Made by a program: the position numbers and the translations under genes. A stretch of DNA of 51,655 nt from an uncultured Pelagibacteraceae bacterium. Its GTDB lineage: Bacteria; Pseudomonadota; Alphaproteobacteria; Pelagibacterales; Pelagibacteraceae. Of the stretch, positions 1 through 13,994 are shown in pieces. Within the stretch, counting starts at the first letter, position 1. Each line of letters opens with the position of its first letter. The notes under the pieces were generated by a model, which worked only from the letters and a program-made list of their open reading frames with translations, searched no databases and was not told the origin of the DNA. The stretch spans positions 7,501 to 59,155 of the forward strand of contig CACIOK010000004.1 of assembly GCA_902588255.1 (NCBI GenBank), read 5' to 3'.

Positions 1-675
<675 letters not shown>

Positions 676-827
676 TATGCACAGAAAAAAATTCTGTGTT
701 GAATCAAATTTTGTTGGAATGTTCATCTTTTCGAACATTCATTGATTGTTCATCTATTCGAACAATCGGATATAGATATTGATAATAATTATTTTTATTT
801 ACAGTTTAAACAACTAAGTGCTTCTTT

Positions 828-903
828 TGGTGGAGGATAGCGGGATCGAACCGCTGACCTCCTGAATGCAAATCAGGCGCTCTCCCAGCTGAGCTAATCC
901 CCC
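828..903 (-). tRNA. tRNA-Ala(TGC)
   Basis: Reverse complement GGGGGATTAGCTCAGCTGGGAGAGCGCCTGATTTGCATTCAGGAGGTCAGCGGTTCGATCCCGCTATCCTCCACCA; cloverleaf, anticodon TGC, rRNA spacer position. Confidence 0.97.
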
Positions 904-912
904 CATTAAATT

Positions 913-989
913 TGGTGGGCCGAGAAAGACTCGAACTTTCGACCCCACCCTTATCAAGGGTGTGCTCTAACCAACTGAGCTACCGGCCC
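913..989 (-). tRNA. tRNA-Ile(GAT)
   Basis: Reverse complement GGGCCGGTAGCTCAGTTGGTTAGAGCACACCCTTGATAAGGGTGGGGTCGAAAGTTCGAGTCTTTCTCGGCCCACCA; anticodon GAT. Confidence 0.97.
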
Positions 990-1010
990 CCATTCAGAAG
1001 AGAAACACTA

Positions 1011-1046
1011 CTTTAAGAAGAGAAATGCGGGCGGTCAACATTAGCC
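1011..1046 (-). other. 3' arm of pre-16S processing stem (pairs with ~2644-2678)
   Basis: CTTTAAGAAGAGAAATGCGGGCGGTCAACATTA matches the reverse complement of the 16S upstream flank, so the flanks are complementary in the transcript. Confidence 0.75.
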
Positions 1047-1092
1047 TGTTAATTATTTTAGAATGAAATTTTCATTTCACTCATCCTTAGAA

Positions 1093-2564
<1,472 letters not shown>

Positions 2565-2643
2565 TAAAAACGGCGCACACTAGCTTCTATATAAATTCTA
2601 AGAATAAAATTTATATAATGTTGAAGTGTGTACGACAAATTTT

Positions 2644-2678
2644 GGTAACCTTAACCGCCCACACTTCTCTTCTTAAAT
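2644..2678 (-). other. 5' arm of pre-16S processing stem
   Basis: GGTAACCTTAACCGCCCACACTTCTCTTCTTAAA is near-perfectly complementary to 1011-1046 across the 16S. Confidence 0.75.
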
Positions 2679-2860
2679 TTCACTTATAAAATAGCTAATT
2701 AGGATAAAAATCCTAATAATTCACAATAATTTTATTGAGAAAGTGTGACGCTTATAGTCTAAAATAAAGGTAAATCAAGCGGTTAACTAATAAAAAAAAG
2801 CCTTAAAATTGTTGAAATAAAGGGGTTTTTTTTGATTTTTGTTAGTTACTAAATTAATAA

Positions 2861-4177
2861 TTGTTAAATTATATGAAATTTTATTTAGTCAAAATTCAAA
2901 AAATAATTCTCAAAAATATCGAATTTTTTTTACTTTTCACCCTATTAATTTTTGCGGTCACCAGTACTCAAATTTACAATTTAAACAAGGAAAAAACTAT
3001 AAGAAATTTCATTGCTTTAACAGACAATATTTATTTTCAAAAAAACTTAGGACATTTTATAGATAATCTAAAGCCTAAATATCAGGAAATAAAACATCGA
3101 GTCTTAAAAGGTGAGAGCTTTAATAGTATATTAAAAAACTATCAAATATCTGAACAAGAGATTAAAAAAATTAATTCTACATTATTAAAAATACAAAAAT
3201 CAAATAAACTTAGAATAAATCAAGTAATTAAATTTACTATAGATCAATCTGAAGATAAAAAAATTATTCACTTAGTATATCCTATATCAAAAACAAAAAA
3301 GGTAGAGATAACAAGAAATTTGCTAGATAATAATTTTGTAAAACGAGAAATCGTTACAAACTTAATTAAAAGAATAGTTGTTAAAGAAGGAAAAATTACA
3401 CATAGTTTGTACAAAACTGCCGATAACTTAAAAATTCCAATAAACCTAATTGTAGAATTTGCTAGAATTTATGGTTTTCAAGTAGACTTTCAAAGAGACA
3501 TAAGAAAAAATGACTCTTTTCAAATAATGTATGAAATTTTTGAAGATGAAAACAAAAAAATATTTGAGACTGGAAATATTATTTTTGCAGACTTAATTTT
3601 AAGAGATCAAACAAATGCTTTATATTATTTTGATCAAAAAAAAAATGAAGGACATTATGATGTTAATGGAAAAAGCATAAAAAAAGCTTTAATGAAAACT
3701 CCTATTAATGGAGCAAGACTTTCTTCAAGTTTTGGTATGAGGAAACATCCAATAGATGGATTTAATAAAATGCATAGAGGTACAGACTTTGCCGCGCCCA
3801 TGGGAACGCCTATTATGGCATCGGGTGATGGTGTAATAATTAGAGCGAAATGGTGTGGCGGTGGGGGAAATTGTATAAAAATAAAACATAACTCAACTTA
3901 CCAAACAGTTTATGCTCACATGAGTAAATTTGCAAATGGAATGAGAGTTGGTCGAAGAGTTAAACAAGGTCAGGTAATTGGTTATGTGGGTTCTACTGGA
4001 AAATCAACTGGTCCACATCTTCACTACGAGGTTATTGAAAATGGAAAAAAAATAAATTCCCAAACATTAAAATTGCCTTCGGGTAAAATTTTAAAAGGTA
4101 AAAGTAGAGAGTTATTCGAAGTAAAAAGAATCAAGACCGATGTTTTAAAGTCTGAACTTATATTAGGCTTAAAGTAA
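2861..4177 (+). CDS. M23 family metallopeptidase (LysM-like N-terminus, murein hydrolase)
   Basis: HRGTDFAAPMGTPIMASGDGVI...GPHLHYEV motifs of peptidase M23. Confidence 0.9.
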   Translation: MLNYMKFYLVKIQKIILKNIEFFLLFTLLIFAVTSTQIYNLNKEKTIRNFIALTDNIYFQKNLGHFIDNLKPKYQEIKHRVLKGESFNSILKNYQISEQEIKKINSTLLKIQKSNKLRINQVIKFTIDQSEDKKIIHLVYPISKTKKVEITRNLLDNNFVKREIVTNLIKRIVVKEGKITHSLYKTADNLKIPINLIVEFARIYGFQVDFQRDIRKNDSFQIMYEIFEDENKKIFETGNIIFADLILRDQTNALYYFDQKKNEGHYDVNGKSIKKALMKTPINGARLSSSFGMRKHPIDGFNKMHRGTDFAAPMGTPIMASGDGVIIRAKWCGGGGNCIKIKHNSTYQTVYAHMSKFANGMRVGRRVKQGQVIGYVGSTGKSTGPHLHYEVIENGKKINSQTLKLPSGKILKGKSRELFEVKRIKTDVLKSELILGLK

Positions 4178-4178
4178 T

Positions 4179-4559
4179 CTAACTATTAATAATTTGTTTT
4201 TCGTTTTCTTGCTTTTCTTCTAAATTATTTTCTTTAATTTCGCTTGTTTCAGATTTTTCTAAATTTTTTATATTTTTTTTTCTATCTTGTTCTTCAATTA
4301 CTCTCGTAAAATGATCTGCATGTTGAAAATAGTTCTCTGATAATATTTTATCACCACTTGCAAGTGCTTCTGTAGCTAAATCGTTATATTTTTCTATCAA
4401 CTTAGACGCATTATGATTATTTCTTCCTGGTGCCTTTCTTTGAAAATTTGTATTTGATGAAAAATCAGACTTATACTTATTAGAGCCGCCATTATTTCTT
4501 TTAAAATTACGATCTCCACCTCTAAATCTTCCTCTTCTATTATTTCTAAATGTTACCAT
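4179..4559 (-). CDS. DUF4167-type RNA-binding-like protein
   Basis: RGRFRGG...KLIEKYNDLATEALASGDKILSENYFQHADHFTRVI typical of the alphaproteobacterial DUF4167 family. Confidence 0.8.
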   Translation of the reverse strand: MVTFRNNRRGRFRGGDRNFKRNNGGSNKYKSDFSSNTNFQRKAPGRNNHNASKLIEKYNDLATEALASGDKILSENYFQHADHFTRVIEEQDRKKNIKNLEKSETSEIKENNLEEKQENEKQIINS

Positions 4560-4573
4560 TTAATTAGTTTGTG

Positions 4574-5416
4574 TTAAATTTTTGTGCTAATAATACAACG
4601 ATCGTTTTTTCCGTAATCTTTTATTATTTTATTAATATAAAATTTTTTGTTTTTTAATTTTTTCACAATTTCGTTTTTTTGATCACAGCCCATCTCTAAT
4701 ATTAACTTACCATTTTTTTTTATCAAATATGATGCTTTATTAATTACTTTAGTAATTTTCGAAAGACCATCGTAGCCACCCTCTAAAGCAACTTTTGGCT
4801 CATAAGCAGCTATATCTTTATCCAAATATTTTAAATCAAAGTTTTTAATATAAGGTGGATTAGATAAAATAACATCATATTTACCTATAAAAAATTTGTC
4901 AATATCAGAATTATAAAATTTAACCCTATTATCTAAGTGTTGTAATTTTGCATTAAAACGAGCTACATTTAAAGCTTTTTTGGAAATATCTACGCCAATT
5001 CCTAAAAATTTTTTTCTTTCTTTTAAAATTGACAAGAGCAAACAACCCGAGCCAGTTCCAATATCTAGTATATTTAACTTTTTATCATTATTGTAGATTG
5101 TTAAAACTTCTTCTATCAAAACTTCAGTATCTGGTCTTGGAATCAAAACGTCTTTATTAACAAAAAATTTTTCCTTCCAAAATTCCTTATAGTTTATTAA
5201 ATAGGCGACTGGTTCACCTTTTTTTCTTCTGCAAATTAAATTGTTGAATTGAAATAAATGTTCTTTGCTTAGCGTTTCCTTTGAATTTAAAAGCAAATAC
5301 TTCCTGTCTTTATGTAAAACTTTTAAAAGTAGCAACTCACTATCAAGGTAGGGTGTTTTTATATCATTATTCTTTAGTGTAATTGTAGCTTTATTAATTG
5401 TTTCTTGAATATTCAT
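4574..5416 (-). CDS. prmC: peptide chain release factor N5-glutamine methyltransferase
   Basis: DIGTGSGCLLLS, NPPYI motif; next to prfA. Confidence 0.95.
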   Translation of the reverse strand: MNIQETINKATITLKNNDIKTPYLDSELLLLKVLHKDRKYLLLNSKETLSKEHLFQFNNLICRRKKGEPVAYLINYKEFWKEKFFVNKDVLIPRPDTEVLIEEVLTIYNNDKKLNILDIGTGSGCLLLSILKERKKFLGIGVDISKKALNVARFNAKLQHLDNRVKFYNSDIDKFFIGKYDVILSNPPYIKNFDLKYLDKDIAAYEPKVALEGGYDGLSKITKVINKASYLIKKNGKLILEMGCDQKNEIVKKLKNKKFYINKIIKDYGKNDRCIISTKI

Positions 5417-6490
5417 TTAATTTAAAGAACTTAATTTTTCTTCTTGAGCCTGCAGATTTAAATTTTCTACCATTTCGTCAAATATTTCTCCCTCTAAAAA
5501 ATCTTCTAGTTTATGTAATGTTAAATTTATTCTATGATCGGTAACTCTTCCTTGGGGAAAATTATATGTTCTAATTCTTTCAGAGCGATCTCCTGTTCCA
5601 ATTTTGCTTTTTCTATCTTTAGACCTTTCATCTTCTCTTTTTTGTCTTTCAAAATCATAAATTCTAGATCTTAATATTTTTAAACCTTTTTCTTTATTTC
5701 TAATTTGTGATTTTTCATCTTGTTGGCTAACTACAATTCCAGTTGGAATATGAGTTATTCTTACGGCAGAGTCGGTAGTGTTGACGCTTTGGCCTCCTGG
5801 CCCACTACTTCTAAAAACATCTATTCTTAAATCTTTTTCCTCAATTTTAATATCAACTTCTTCAGCCTCGGGAAGAACAGCAACTGTTGCAGCTGAAGTA
5901 TGAACTCTTCCTTGTGTTTCTGTATCGGGAACTCTTTGAACTCTATGTACTCCACTTTCATATTTTAGAGTTGAATATATATTTTTTCCTTTAATTGATG
6001 CAATTACCTCTTTCAATCCTCCAGCCTCACTTTTAGAAATACTAATTAAATCTATAGTCCATTTTTTTTTATGACTAACTTTTTCGTACATTTTAAAAAG
6101 ATCTGAAGCAAAAAGACTTGCTTCCAAACCTCCAGTGCCTGCCCTTATTTCAATTATAGCATTTTTTTTATCAGCATCATCTTTTGGAAGTAAAAATAAC
6201 TTAATCTTTTTTTCATTTTTTTCATTTTTTTTTATTAATTCCTCTAATTCATTGTTGGCCAATTCTTTAATATCTTTATCACTATTCTTATCATCTATAA
6301 TTTTTTCTAAATCTTTTTTATCTTTATCGAAAGTATAATATTCTTTAATTTCTCTAATAATTTCATTTAAATCTGAATAATCTTTTGACTTTTCTGCAAA
6401 CTTCTTTTTATCAATCTCACCAGATGCCAACTCTCTTTCAAGTAAAGAATGTCTAGATATTAAATCACTAACTTTTTTTATAGGAATCAT
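5417..6490 (-). CDS. prfA: peptide chain release factor 1
   Basis: [16 protein letters not shown] motif, [21 protein letters not shown]. Confidence 0.97.
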   Translation of the reverse strand: MIPIKKVSDLISRHSLLERELASGEIDKKKFAEKSKDYSDLNEIIREIKEYYTFDKDKKDLEKIIDDKNSDKDIKELANNELEELIKKNEKNEKKIKLFLLPKDDADKKNAIIEIRAGTGGLEASLFASDLFKMYEKVSHKKKWTIDLISISKSEAGGLKEVIASIKGKNIYSTLKYESGVHRVQRVPDTETQGRVHTSAATVAVLPEAEEVDIKIEEKDLRIDVFRSSGPGGQSVNTTDSAVRITHIPTGIVVSQQDEKSQIRNKEKGLKILRSRIYDFERQKREDERSKDRKSKIGTGDRSERIRTYNFPQGRVTDHRINLTLHKLEDFLEGEIFDEMVENLNLQAQEEKLSSLN

Positions 6491-7590
6491 TAATTTTTAT
6501 TTTCTATTTCTTTCACTTTTTTCTCTACCTGATCTACTACCTTAGATATTATATCGTCTGTCAAAACTTTTTCAGATTGAATACCAGAAAGATAAAGCAT
6601 ATTGCTTCCCTTCCCACCTCCTGTAATTCCTATGTCTGTCAGTGCTGCTTCGCCGGGTCCATTAACTACACAGCCAATTATAGATAATGTTATGGGTGTT
6701 TTTATATGAGAAAGTTTATCCTCTAATACTTTAACTGTATTTATTACTGGAAATGCCTGTCTTGCGCAAGAAGGGCAAGATATAATTTTAACACCTCTAT
6801 TTCTTAAGTTTAATGATTTTAAAATTTCATTCCCAATTTTTGCCTCTTTGGATGGTTCATCCGATAAAGATACCCTTATTGTATCACCAATACCGTCCAT
6901 TAAAAGAGAGCCTAGTCCTATAGATGATTTTATACTTCCAGAAATAAAACTGCCTGCTTCGGTAATTCCTAAGTGTAATGGATAATCGCATACTTTGGAA
7001 AGTTGTCTATAAGCTGCTATAGATAAGAAAACATCAGAAGATTTAACGCTTACTTTAAAATTAAAAAAATCTTGGTTCTCTAAAATTTCGATATTTCTTA
7101 ATGCACTTTCAACTAGTGCTTCGGGGCATGGTTCTTTATATTTCTCTAATATATCTTTTTCTAGTGAGCCTGCGTTTACACCTATTCTAATTGAACAGTC
7201 ATTATTTTTTGCAGAAGAAACAACTTCCTTTATTTTTTTTTCATCTCCTATATTTCCAGGATTAATTCTTAAACACTTTGCTCCATTTTCTGCTGCCTCT
7301 ATAGCTCTCTTAAAATGGAAATGAATATCTGCAATAATAGGAACAGATACATGCTTAACAATTTCTTTTAAAGCAGTTGTTGATTCTTGATCTGGGCAAG
7401 AAACTCTCACAATGTCAGCTCCTTCAGCCGATATATTATTAATTTGATTTATTGTAGATTTTATATCGGTTGTTAAAGTATTTGTCATTGATTGAACTGA
7501 AATAGGGTTGTCTCCACCTATTTTAATATCTCCAACTTTGATTACTTTAGTTTTTCTTCTTTTTATATCTCTAAATGGTCTTAAACTCAT
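6490..7590 (-). CDS. ispG: 4-hydroxy-3-methylbut-2-enyl diphosphate synthase
   Basis: [11 protein letters not shown]..., [16 protein letters not shown] motifs. Confidence 0.97.
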   Translation of the reverse strand: MSLRPFRDIKRRKTKVIKVGDIKIGGDNPISVQSMTNTLTTDIKSTINQINNISAEGADIVRVSCPDQESTTALKEIVKHVSVPIIADIHFHFKRAIEAAENGAKCLRINPGNIGDEKKIKEVVSSAKNNDCSIRIGVNAGSLEKDILEKYKEPCPEALVESALRNIEILENQDFFNFKVSVKSSDVFLSIAAYRQLSKVCDYPLHLGITEAGSFISGSIKSSIGLGSLLMDGIGDTIRVSLSDEPSKEAKIGNEILKSLNLRNRGVKIISCPSCARQAFPVINTVKVLEDKLSHIKTPITLSIIGCVVNGPGEAALTDIGITGGGKGSNMLYLSGIQSEKVLTDDIISKVVDQVEKKVKEIENKN

Positions 7591-7592
7591 TT

Positions 7593-8807
7593 TTATTTAT
7601 CAAGTTTGAATTCTTTATGTAGTGCTAAAATTGCTTTTGATATATTTTTTTTATTTACTAAAACAGATATTTTTATTTCTGAAGTAGATATAACTAAAAT
7701 ATTAATATTTTTTTTTGCTAAAGCATGAAACATCCTATATGAAACTCCAGGTGTAGCTATCATACCAACTCCAATGATTGATACTTTTGAAACATTTTTA
7801 TCAACAATTAATTCTCTAAAGATAATTTTTTTATTTTTTTTAATAAGTCTTTGTGTTTTAATTAAATCATCAGACTTTATAGTAAAAGTTAAATCGGTTT
7901 CTTTGCCGTTGGCCGATATATTTTGAACAACCATATCAACATTTATTGCATTATTAGATAACGGTTTAAATACTGCTGCAGCAATCCCTGGTTTATCTTT
8001 TACTCCAATAAGTGTAACTTTAGCATCATTCTTAGTAAAAGATATGCCTCTTATTATTTTGTTGCTTATTAAATTTTTCCTTTTGGTAATTTTGGTTCCG
8101 CCTTTTTTTACAAATGAAGATTTCACTTCAATATCAATCCTATTTAATCTCGCATCTTGTATCGAAGTGGGCTGCATAACTTTTGCACCTAATGAAGCCA
8201 TTTCTAACATTTCCTCATAAGAAATAACTTTTATTTTTTTTGCATTTCTCAAAGTATTTGGGTCAGTGGTGTAAACTCCTTCGACATCAGTATAAATTAT
8301 ACATTTTTGTGCATTAAAAAATTTAGCACACATAATTGCGGACGCATCAGACCCTCCTCTGCCTAATGTTGTTATTCTGTTGTTACTATTTACGCCTTGA
8401 AAGCCTGCAATAATAGGTATCTCGCCTGATCTTAAACTGTCTATAATTTTTTTTTTATAAATTTTAATTATTCTTGAATATTTGTACATGCCCTCAGTCA
8501 ATATCGGAATTTGCCAGCCCATCCATGATTGTGATTTATAACCTAAATGATTTAATCTACCTGCTATTAAGGAACATGAAATTTGTTCACCAGCAGAAAC
8601 AAGCACGTCGTATTCCGCAGAATTAAAATTGTTGCTTATTGCTGCAGATTTTTTTATTAAATCATTTGTAGTCCCACTCATTGCAGATGAGATTACAATC
8701 GGTTTATATCCCTTTTTTCTATAACTAACTACTATATTAGCTATTTTTTTAATTCTCTCTACAGTTCCTACTGAACTTCCACCAAACTTTAACACTATGA
8801 TTTTCAT
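7593..8807 (-). CDS. lysC: aspartate kinase
   Basis: [23 protein letters not shown]-terminal ACT domains. Confidence 0.96.
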   Translation of the reverse strand: MKIIVLKFGGSSVGTVERIKKIANIVVSYRKKGYKPIVISSAMSGTTNDLIKKSAAISNNFNSAEYDVLVSAGEQISCSLIAGRLNHLGYKSQSWMGWQIPILTEGMYKYSRIIKIYKKKIIDSLRSGEIPIIAGFQGVNSNNRITTLGRGGSDASAIMCAKFFNAQKCIIYTDVEGVYTTDPNTLRNAKKIKVISYEEMLEMASLGAKVMQPTSIQDARLNRIDIEVKSSFVKKGGTKITKRKNLISNKIIRGISFTKNDAKVTLIGVKDKPGIAAAVFKPLSNNAINVDMVVQNISANGKETDLTFTIKSDDLIKTQRLIKKNKKIIFRELIVDKNVSKVSIIGVGMIATPGVSYRMFHALAKKNINILVISTSEIKISVLVNKKNISKAILALHKEFKLDK

Positions 8808-8875
8808 TGATAATTATTTTTATAAAAAATTAAATATATTGATAAAATACATCTTAATTGTAATGTCAACTAACA

Positions 8876-9604
8876 ATGAAAAGTAGCACAATAAATAAAG
8901 AAGAAATAGAAAAATTTTCAAAAATGGCTTCACAGTGGTGGGATCCGAATGGAAAATTTAAACCATTACACAAGTTTAATCCTATTAGAATAGGATATAT
9001 TAAAAATAATATAATAAAACACTTTAAAATGAAACCCTCAACAAGACCTCTTAAAAAAATTAATATTTTAGATATTGGTTGTGGTGGAGGTCTTCTCTCT
9101 GAGCCAATGTGTAAGCTCGGAGCAAATGTTGTCGGAATAGATGCGTCCAAAAAAAATATTGAAATTGCAAAATTTCACGCAAAAAAAAATAATCTCAAAA
9201 TTAATTATATATGCTCATCCCCAGAAAAAATTAAAATCAAAAAAAAATTTGATGTTGTTTTAAACATGGAAATAGTAGAACACGTGGATGATATAAATTT
9301 TTTTATTAAAAAAAGTTCGGAATTATTAAAAAAAAATGGGTTAATGTTTATAGCTACTCTAAACAAAACTCTAAAATCATATGCGTTTGCAATTGTTGGT
9401 GCTGAATACATTTTACGGTGGCTACCAATTGGAACTCACGACTGGGAAAAATTTGTCAAACCTAAAGAATTAATAAAAATTTCAGAGGAAAATAATTTAA
9501 AAATTAAAAACCTTGATGGTTTAAAGTATGATATTTTAAAAGATAAATGGGAATTAAGTAATGACGACTCAGTAAATTATATAGCTAGGTTTAAAAAAAA
9601 CTAA
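8876..9604 (+). CDS. ubiG: ubiquinone biosynthesis O-methyltransferase
   Basis: ASQWWDPNGKFKPLHKFNPIR, DIGCGGGLLSEPM. Confidence 0.95.
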   Translation: MKSSTINKEEIEKFSKMASQWWDPNGKFKPLHKFNPIRIGYIKNNIIKHFKMKPSTRPLKKINILDIGCGGGLLSEPMCKLGANVVGIDASKKNIEIAKFHAKKNNLKINYICSSPEKIKIKKKFDVVLNMEIVEHVDDINFFIKKSSELLKKNGLMFIATLNKTLKSYAFAIVGAEYILRWLPIGTHDWEKFVKPKELIKISEENNLKIKNLDGLKYDILKDKWELSNDDSVNYIARFKKN

Positions 9605-10032
9605 TTTTCTTTTTCGTTAATCCACGGAACAATCTCAGTCTCAATCCCTTCTTCGTTCAACTCTTTTAGTTGTTCTAATGAAGCATTTCCGTAAATACCT
9701 TCTTTTGTTTTCTTTTTATTTTTATAATGAATTGATCTTGCCTCATAAGCAAAATTTTCTCCTACATACTTAAAGTTATTTTTAATAAATTTTTGATAAT
9801 CTTTTAAAGTTTTTTTAACTTCTTCGAATTTTTTATTTTTTATTTTTTCTAATTTTTTATTCTTATGATTTAAAACATTTGGTGACATTAAGTTTTTATC
9901 AACTTCTAAAGAATTACAATTGTAACAATTAATGTGTTTTAATTTTTTTAATTTATCGTACTCTTTGGATGATAAAAACCAACTATCAAAAGATTTATTA
10001 CATTCTTTACAAACTAAATTATATTTTATCAT
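9601..10032 (-). CDS. DUF1178 family protein
   Basis: MIKYNLVCKECNKSFDSWFLSSKEYDKLKK typical DUF1178. Confidence 0.85.
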   Translation of the reverse strand: MIKYNLVCKECNKSFDSWFLSSKEYDKLKKLKHINCYNCNSLEVDKNLMSPNVLNHKNKKLEKIKNKKFEEVKKTLKDYQKFIKNNFKYVGENFAYEARSIHYKNKKKTKEGIYGNASLEQLKELNEEGIETEIVPWINEKEN

Positions 10033-10078
10033 AAGTATTATTTAGTTATTAGTTTTTATAATTCAATACTCAATTGTA

Positions 10079-11380
10079 TTATGTTCGATAGTCTGCGTTA
10101 ATTTCAATATATTTTTTTGTTAAATCCATTGTATATGCTTTAAAATTTTTTTTTCCTGTACCAATGTCCACATTTATATCAATTTTTTCGTTTCTCATAT
10201 ATTCCTTAGCTTCAATCTCATTATAAAAATTAGATATTTGACCTTTTTCAATAATTTTTATATCTCCAAACTTTAGTGTTAATTTGTTTAAATTAATATT
10301 AACATCAGATTTTCCCACTGCCATTATAACTCTACCAAAATTACAGTCTTCTCCTGCAATGGCAGTTTTAACTAAAGGAGAATTTGCAATTGAAAAGGCA
10401 ACTTTCTTTGCATCTTCTTGGTTTTTGGCATTATTGACGGAAACAGTTATAAACTTAGATGCTCCTTCGCCATCAGCTGCAACTCTTTTTGCAAGATTTA
10501 ACAGTACGGAATGCAAAGCAATATCAAAATCTTTTATTTTTGGATCGTTTATAGTTTTAATTTTAGAGTTTTTTGCCATTGCTGTAGAAAAAATTGAAAC
10601 CATATCATTAGTACTTGTATCTCCATCACAACTTATTGCATTGAATGTTGTTTCAATATTTTTTCTTAATAATTTCTGTAATATATTTGACGAAAGATTT
10701 GCATCAGTAAAAATAAAAGCTAATGTTGTAGCCATATTAGGGAAAATCATACCAGATCCTTTTGCAACTCCATAAACTTTAATGTTGGAGTTGCCAATTT
10801 TACACTCTTCCATTGCAAGCTTTGGGACTATATCGGTAGTCATAATTCCTAGCGCAGCCTTCGTCCATATATATTTGTTTTGTGTGTATTTAATTTTTTC
10901 AACAAGTTCTGGAATATTTTTTTTAATTTTTTCAGTAGGAAACTTCTCTCCGATCGTTCCTGTACAAGCAAAAATTATTTTATTTGATTTAATTTTTTCT
11001 GGTTTCTCTTCGTCTTTTTTTTGTTTTTCAGAAAGATTATTTGATAGCTCTTCTGCTATTTCCTTTAAACCTTGGTGCCCACGTTTTCCTGTGAAAGCAT
11101 TTGCATTTCTCGTGTTCACCAATAGTGCGTTAATTTTTTTATTTTTTAAATTTATATTCCATTTGATATTTTCTGAAATAATTTTAGACTGAGTATAAAC
11201 TGATGCATATTCAGCACCTTTTCTAAAGTAAAACATAACAAGGTCATCTCTTTTATTATTGTATAAGTTTGCTGAAGTCGTAGAAATTGAAACCCCATCA
11301 AGATGATTCAAATCTTGAAAGTCGCCCAATTTTGAGTTCTTGCTTGATGAATTGAATAAATTACTAAAGTTTATTGCCAT
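10079..11380 (-). CDS. argJ: bifunctional ornithine acetyltransferase/N-acetylglutamate synthase
   Basis: GMIFPNMATTLAFIFTDA autocleavage region, EDCNFGRVIMAVGKS. Confidence 0.95.
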   Translation of the reverse strand: MAINFSNLFNSSSKNSKLGDFQDLNHLDGVSISTTSANLYNNKRDDLVMFYFRKGAEYASVYTQSKIISENIKWNINLKNKKINALLVNTRNANAFTGKRGHQGLKEIAEELSNNLSEKQKKDEEKPEKIKSNKIIFACTGTIGEKFPTEKIKKNIPELVEKIKYTQNKYIWTKAALGIMTTDIVPKLAMEECKIGNSNIKVYGVAKGSGMIFPNMATTLAFIFTDANLSSNILQKLLRKNIETTFNAISCDGDTSTNDMVSIFSTAMAKNSKIKTINDPKIKDFDIALHSVLLNLAKRVAADGEGASKFITVSVNNAKNQEDAKKVAFSIANSPLVKTAIAGEDCNFGRVIMAVGKSDVNINLNKLTLKFGDIKIIEKGQISNFYNEIEAKEYMRNEKIDINVDIGTGKKNFKAYTMDLTKKYIEINADYRT

Positions 11381-11447
11381 ACTATTTAAATAAGTTATTT
11401 AATACCTATATATTTAATATATTAAAACTATATATCAAAAAAATAAG

Positions 11448-13994
11448 ATGATAAATCCTGTAAAATTTATATCTAAATTTTTCAAATCAAATAATCAAAA
11501 AGAACTTGATAGAATTCATAAAATTGTTGAAAAAGTGAATAAATGGGAAGATGAAATAAGTAAGCTTAAAGATGAGGATTTTCCAGTAAGAACTAAGAAA
11601 TTTAAAGAAAGAATAAAAAAAGGAGATAGCTTAGAGACAATTTTACCCGAAGCTTTTGCTTTGGTGAGAGAAGCATCAAAAAGAACCAGAGGGGAAAGGC
11701 ATTTTGATGTTCAAATTATTGGTGGTGTAGTCTTGCATGAAGGTAAAATTGCTGAAATGAGAACGGGTGAAGGTAAAACTTTAACCATAACTCTAGCTGC
11801 ATATTTAAATTCATTGACAGAAAAAGGTGTACACGTAGTCACAGTCAATGATTACTTAGCAAAAAGAGACTGTGAAGATATGGGTAAAATTTATAACTTC
11901 CTAGGGTTGTCATCAGGATTCATTAATAATGATCAAGATGATTTTACAAGAAAAAAAAATTATGAATGTGATATAACCTACGCTACAAATAGTGAATTAG
12001 GATTTGACTACCTAAGAGATAATATGTCAATTCATAAGGAACAAATTTCACAAAGGGAACATTATTTTTCAATTGTTGATGAAATTGACTCATGTTTAAT
12101 AGACGAGGCTAGAACTCCTCTTGTTATTTCAGGAGCAGCAGAAAATAAAACTGATAAGTATCTATCAGTTGACAAATTGGTGAGTCAATTAAATCCAAAT
12201 GATTACGAAATTGATGAAAAAGATAAGAATATTTTATTAACTAATCAAGGAATTGATAGTGTTGAAAAGAAATTTTCGAATGCAGGTGTTTTAAAAAATA
12301 ATAATTTTTATGACCCTGAAAACCTAAATTTAGTACATCATGTGAATCAAGCATTAAGAGCAAATCATTTGTTTGAAAAAGGAAGAGACTATATAGTTAA
12401 AGATGGGTCTCTCAAAATAATTGACGAACTTACGGGCAGGATTCTTGAAGGAAGAAGATATGGCGATGGTTTGCATCAGGCTCTTGAGGCTAAAGAAAGA
12501 ATAGAAATACAGGTAGAAAATCAAACTCTCGCCTCTATCACATATCAAAATTATTTTAAGCTTTACTCTAAAATATCTGGATGTACTGGAACTGCTTCCA
12601 CTGAATCCGAAGAGTTTTTTGAAATATATAATTTACATGTAGTAAGCATTCCAACAAATAAAAAAATGATCAGAAAAGATTTGAACGATATGATCTTTAG
12701 AACGTTAAAGGAAAAAGATAATGCTATAATTAGTAAAATAAAAGAATGTAATAACAGAGGTCAACCACTTTTAGTATTCACTGCTAGCATTAATAAGTCT
12801 GAACACTATTCCAATTTATTAAAAAAAAATAAAGTTGAACACATTGTGTTAAATGCAAAAAATCATGAAAAAGAGGCCGAAATAATAGCTAATGCTGGAA
12901 CAAAAAAATCGATAATAATTACAACTAGTATATCTGGAAGAGGAGTAGACATTAAGCTTGGAGGAAAAGATAATAGTAATAATGAAAAAGATGAAATTAA
13001 ATCTTTAGGGGGACTATTTGTAATAGGAACTGAAAGGATGGAGTCTAGAAGAGTAGATAACCAAGCCAGAGGTAGATCGGGACGTCAAGGAGACGAAGGA
13101 AATTCTATTTTTTATGTAAGTTTAGAAGATGATTTAATGAGAATATTTGGCTCAGATTCTATGAATAATATTTTAGAAAAACTTGGCTTAAAAGATGGAG
13201 AAAGCATTGAACATCCTTGGATAAATAAAGCTTTAGAACGTGCTCAACAAAAAGTAGAGGCAAGAAACTTTGATATTAGAAAAACACTACTAAAATTTGA
13301 CGATGTTTTAAATGATCAACGACATGTCATTTTTACACAAAGAAATGAGGTGATAAAAAGTAAAGAAATATTCAATTATTCAGATAATTTTTTAACTGAA
13401 ATCATTGAGGAATTAGTCGAATTAAAAAATAAAGAAATTGCTAGTTCTAAAAATAGTGAGTTAAATAATCATTTAAAGTCTATACTTGGTAAAAGTTTTA
13501 CAGAAATAGAAGTACAAAATTTAATTAAAGAAAAAAAGGAAGAATTTGAAAAGAAAATTAAAGAAAAGTTTAAGGAAAAAAGAGAAGAAAGAATTAAACA
13601 TCTTTTGAGAAATCAAGCTGAAGAACTAGAAAAAAGAATTTTTTTACAAACTATAGATACAAATTGGAAATCTCATATCCAGTATTTAGAACAACTAAGG
13701 CAAGTTATAGGATTAAGATCTTATGGACAAAGAGATCCATTAATAGAATATAAAAAAGAGGCCTTCAATTTATTTGAAAATTTATTACAAAAACTTAAAA
13801 TAGATTTAATTACTATTTTAATTAATTTGGCAATTGTCGAAAAAAAAAATGAACAAGACAATGTGAAAAAAAGTACTAGTATAGTTAATAATCCAAAATG
13901 TCTCTTAATATTAAACAAGGGTCAAAAAATATCTCGAAATGATATATGTGGAGCAACTGGTAAAAAATATAAGTTTTGCTGCGGTGCTTTATAA
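11448..13994 (+). CDS. secA: preprotein translocase subunit SecA
   Basis: MRTGEGKTLT, VDEIDSCLIDEARTPL, C-terminal zinc-binding-like CG/CC tail. Confidence 0.97.
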   Translation: MINPVKFISKFFKSNNQKELDRIHKIVEKVNKWEDEISKLKDEDFPVRTKKFKERIKKGDSLETILPEAFALVREASKRTRGERHFDVQIIGGVVLHEGKIAEMRTGEGKTLTITLAAYLNSLTEKGVHVVTVNDYLAKRDCEDMGKIYNFLGLSSGFINNDQDDFTRKKNYECDITYATNSELGFDYLRDNMSIHKEQISQREHYFSIVDEIDSCLIDEARTPLVISGAAENKTDKYLSVDKLVSQLNPNDYEIDEKDKNILLTNQGIDSVEKKFSNAGVLKNNNFYDPENLNLVHHVNQALRANHLFEKGRDYIVKDGSLKIIDELTGRILEGRRYGDGLHQALEAKERIEIQVENQTLASITYQNYFKLYSKISGCTGTASTESEEFFEIYNLHVVSIPTNKKMIRKDLNDMIFRTLKEKDNAIISKIKECNNRGQPLLVFTASINKSEHYSNLLKKNKVEHIVLNAKNHEKEAEIIANAGTKKSIIITTSISGRGVDIKLGGKDNSNNEKDEIKSLGGLFVIGTERMESRRVDNQARGRSGRQGDEGNSIFYVSLEDDLMRIFGSDSMNNILEKLGLKDGESIEHPWINKALERAQQKVEARNFDIRKTLLKFDDVLNDQRHVIFTQRNEVIKSKEIFNYSDNFLTEIIEELVELKNKEIASSKNSELNNHLKSILGKSFTEIEVQNLIKEKKEEFEKKIKEKFKEKREERIKHLLRNQAEELEKRIFLQTIDTNWKSHIQYLEQLRQVIGLRSYGQRDPLIEYKKEAFNLFENLLQKLKIDLITILINLAIVEKKNEQDNVKKSTSIVNNPKCLLILNKGQKISRNDICGATGKKYKFCCGAL

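Noticed and set aside
2839-3066. ORF 2839-3066 (75 aa)
   Set aside because: Out-of-frame overlap with the well-supported M23 peptidase gene
10284-11192. Plus-strand ORFs 10284-10775 and 10782-11192
   Set aside because: Antisense to argJ; Phe/Ile/Ser-rich translations typical of antisense AT-rich coding DNA
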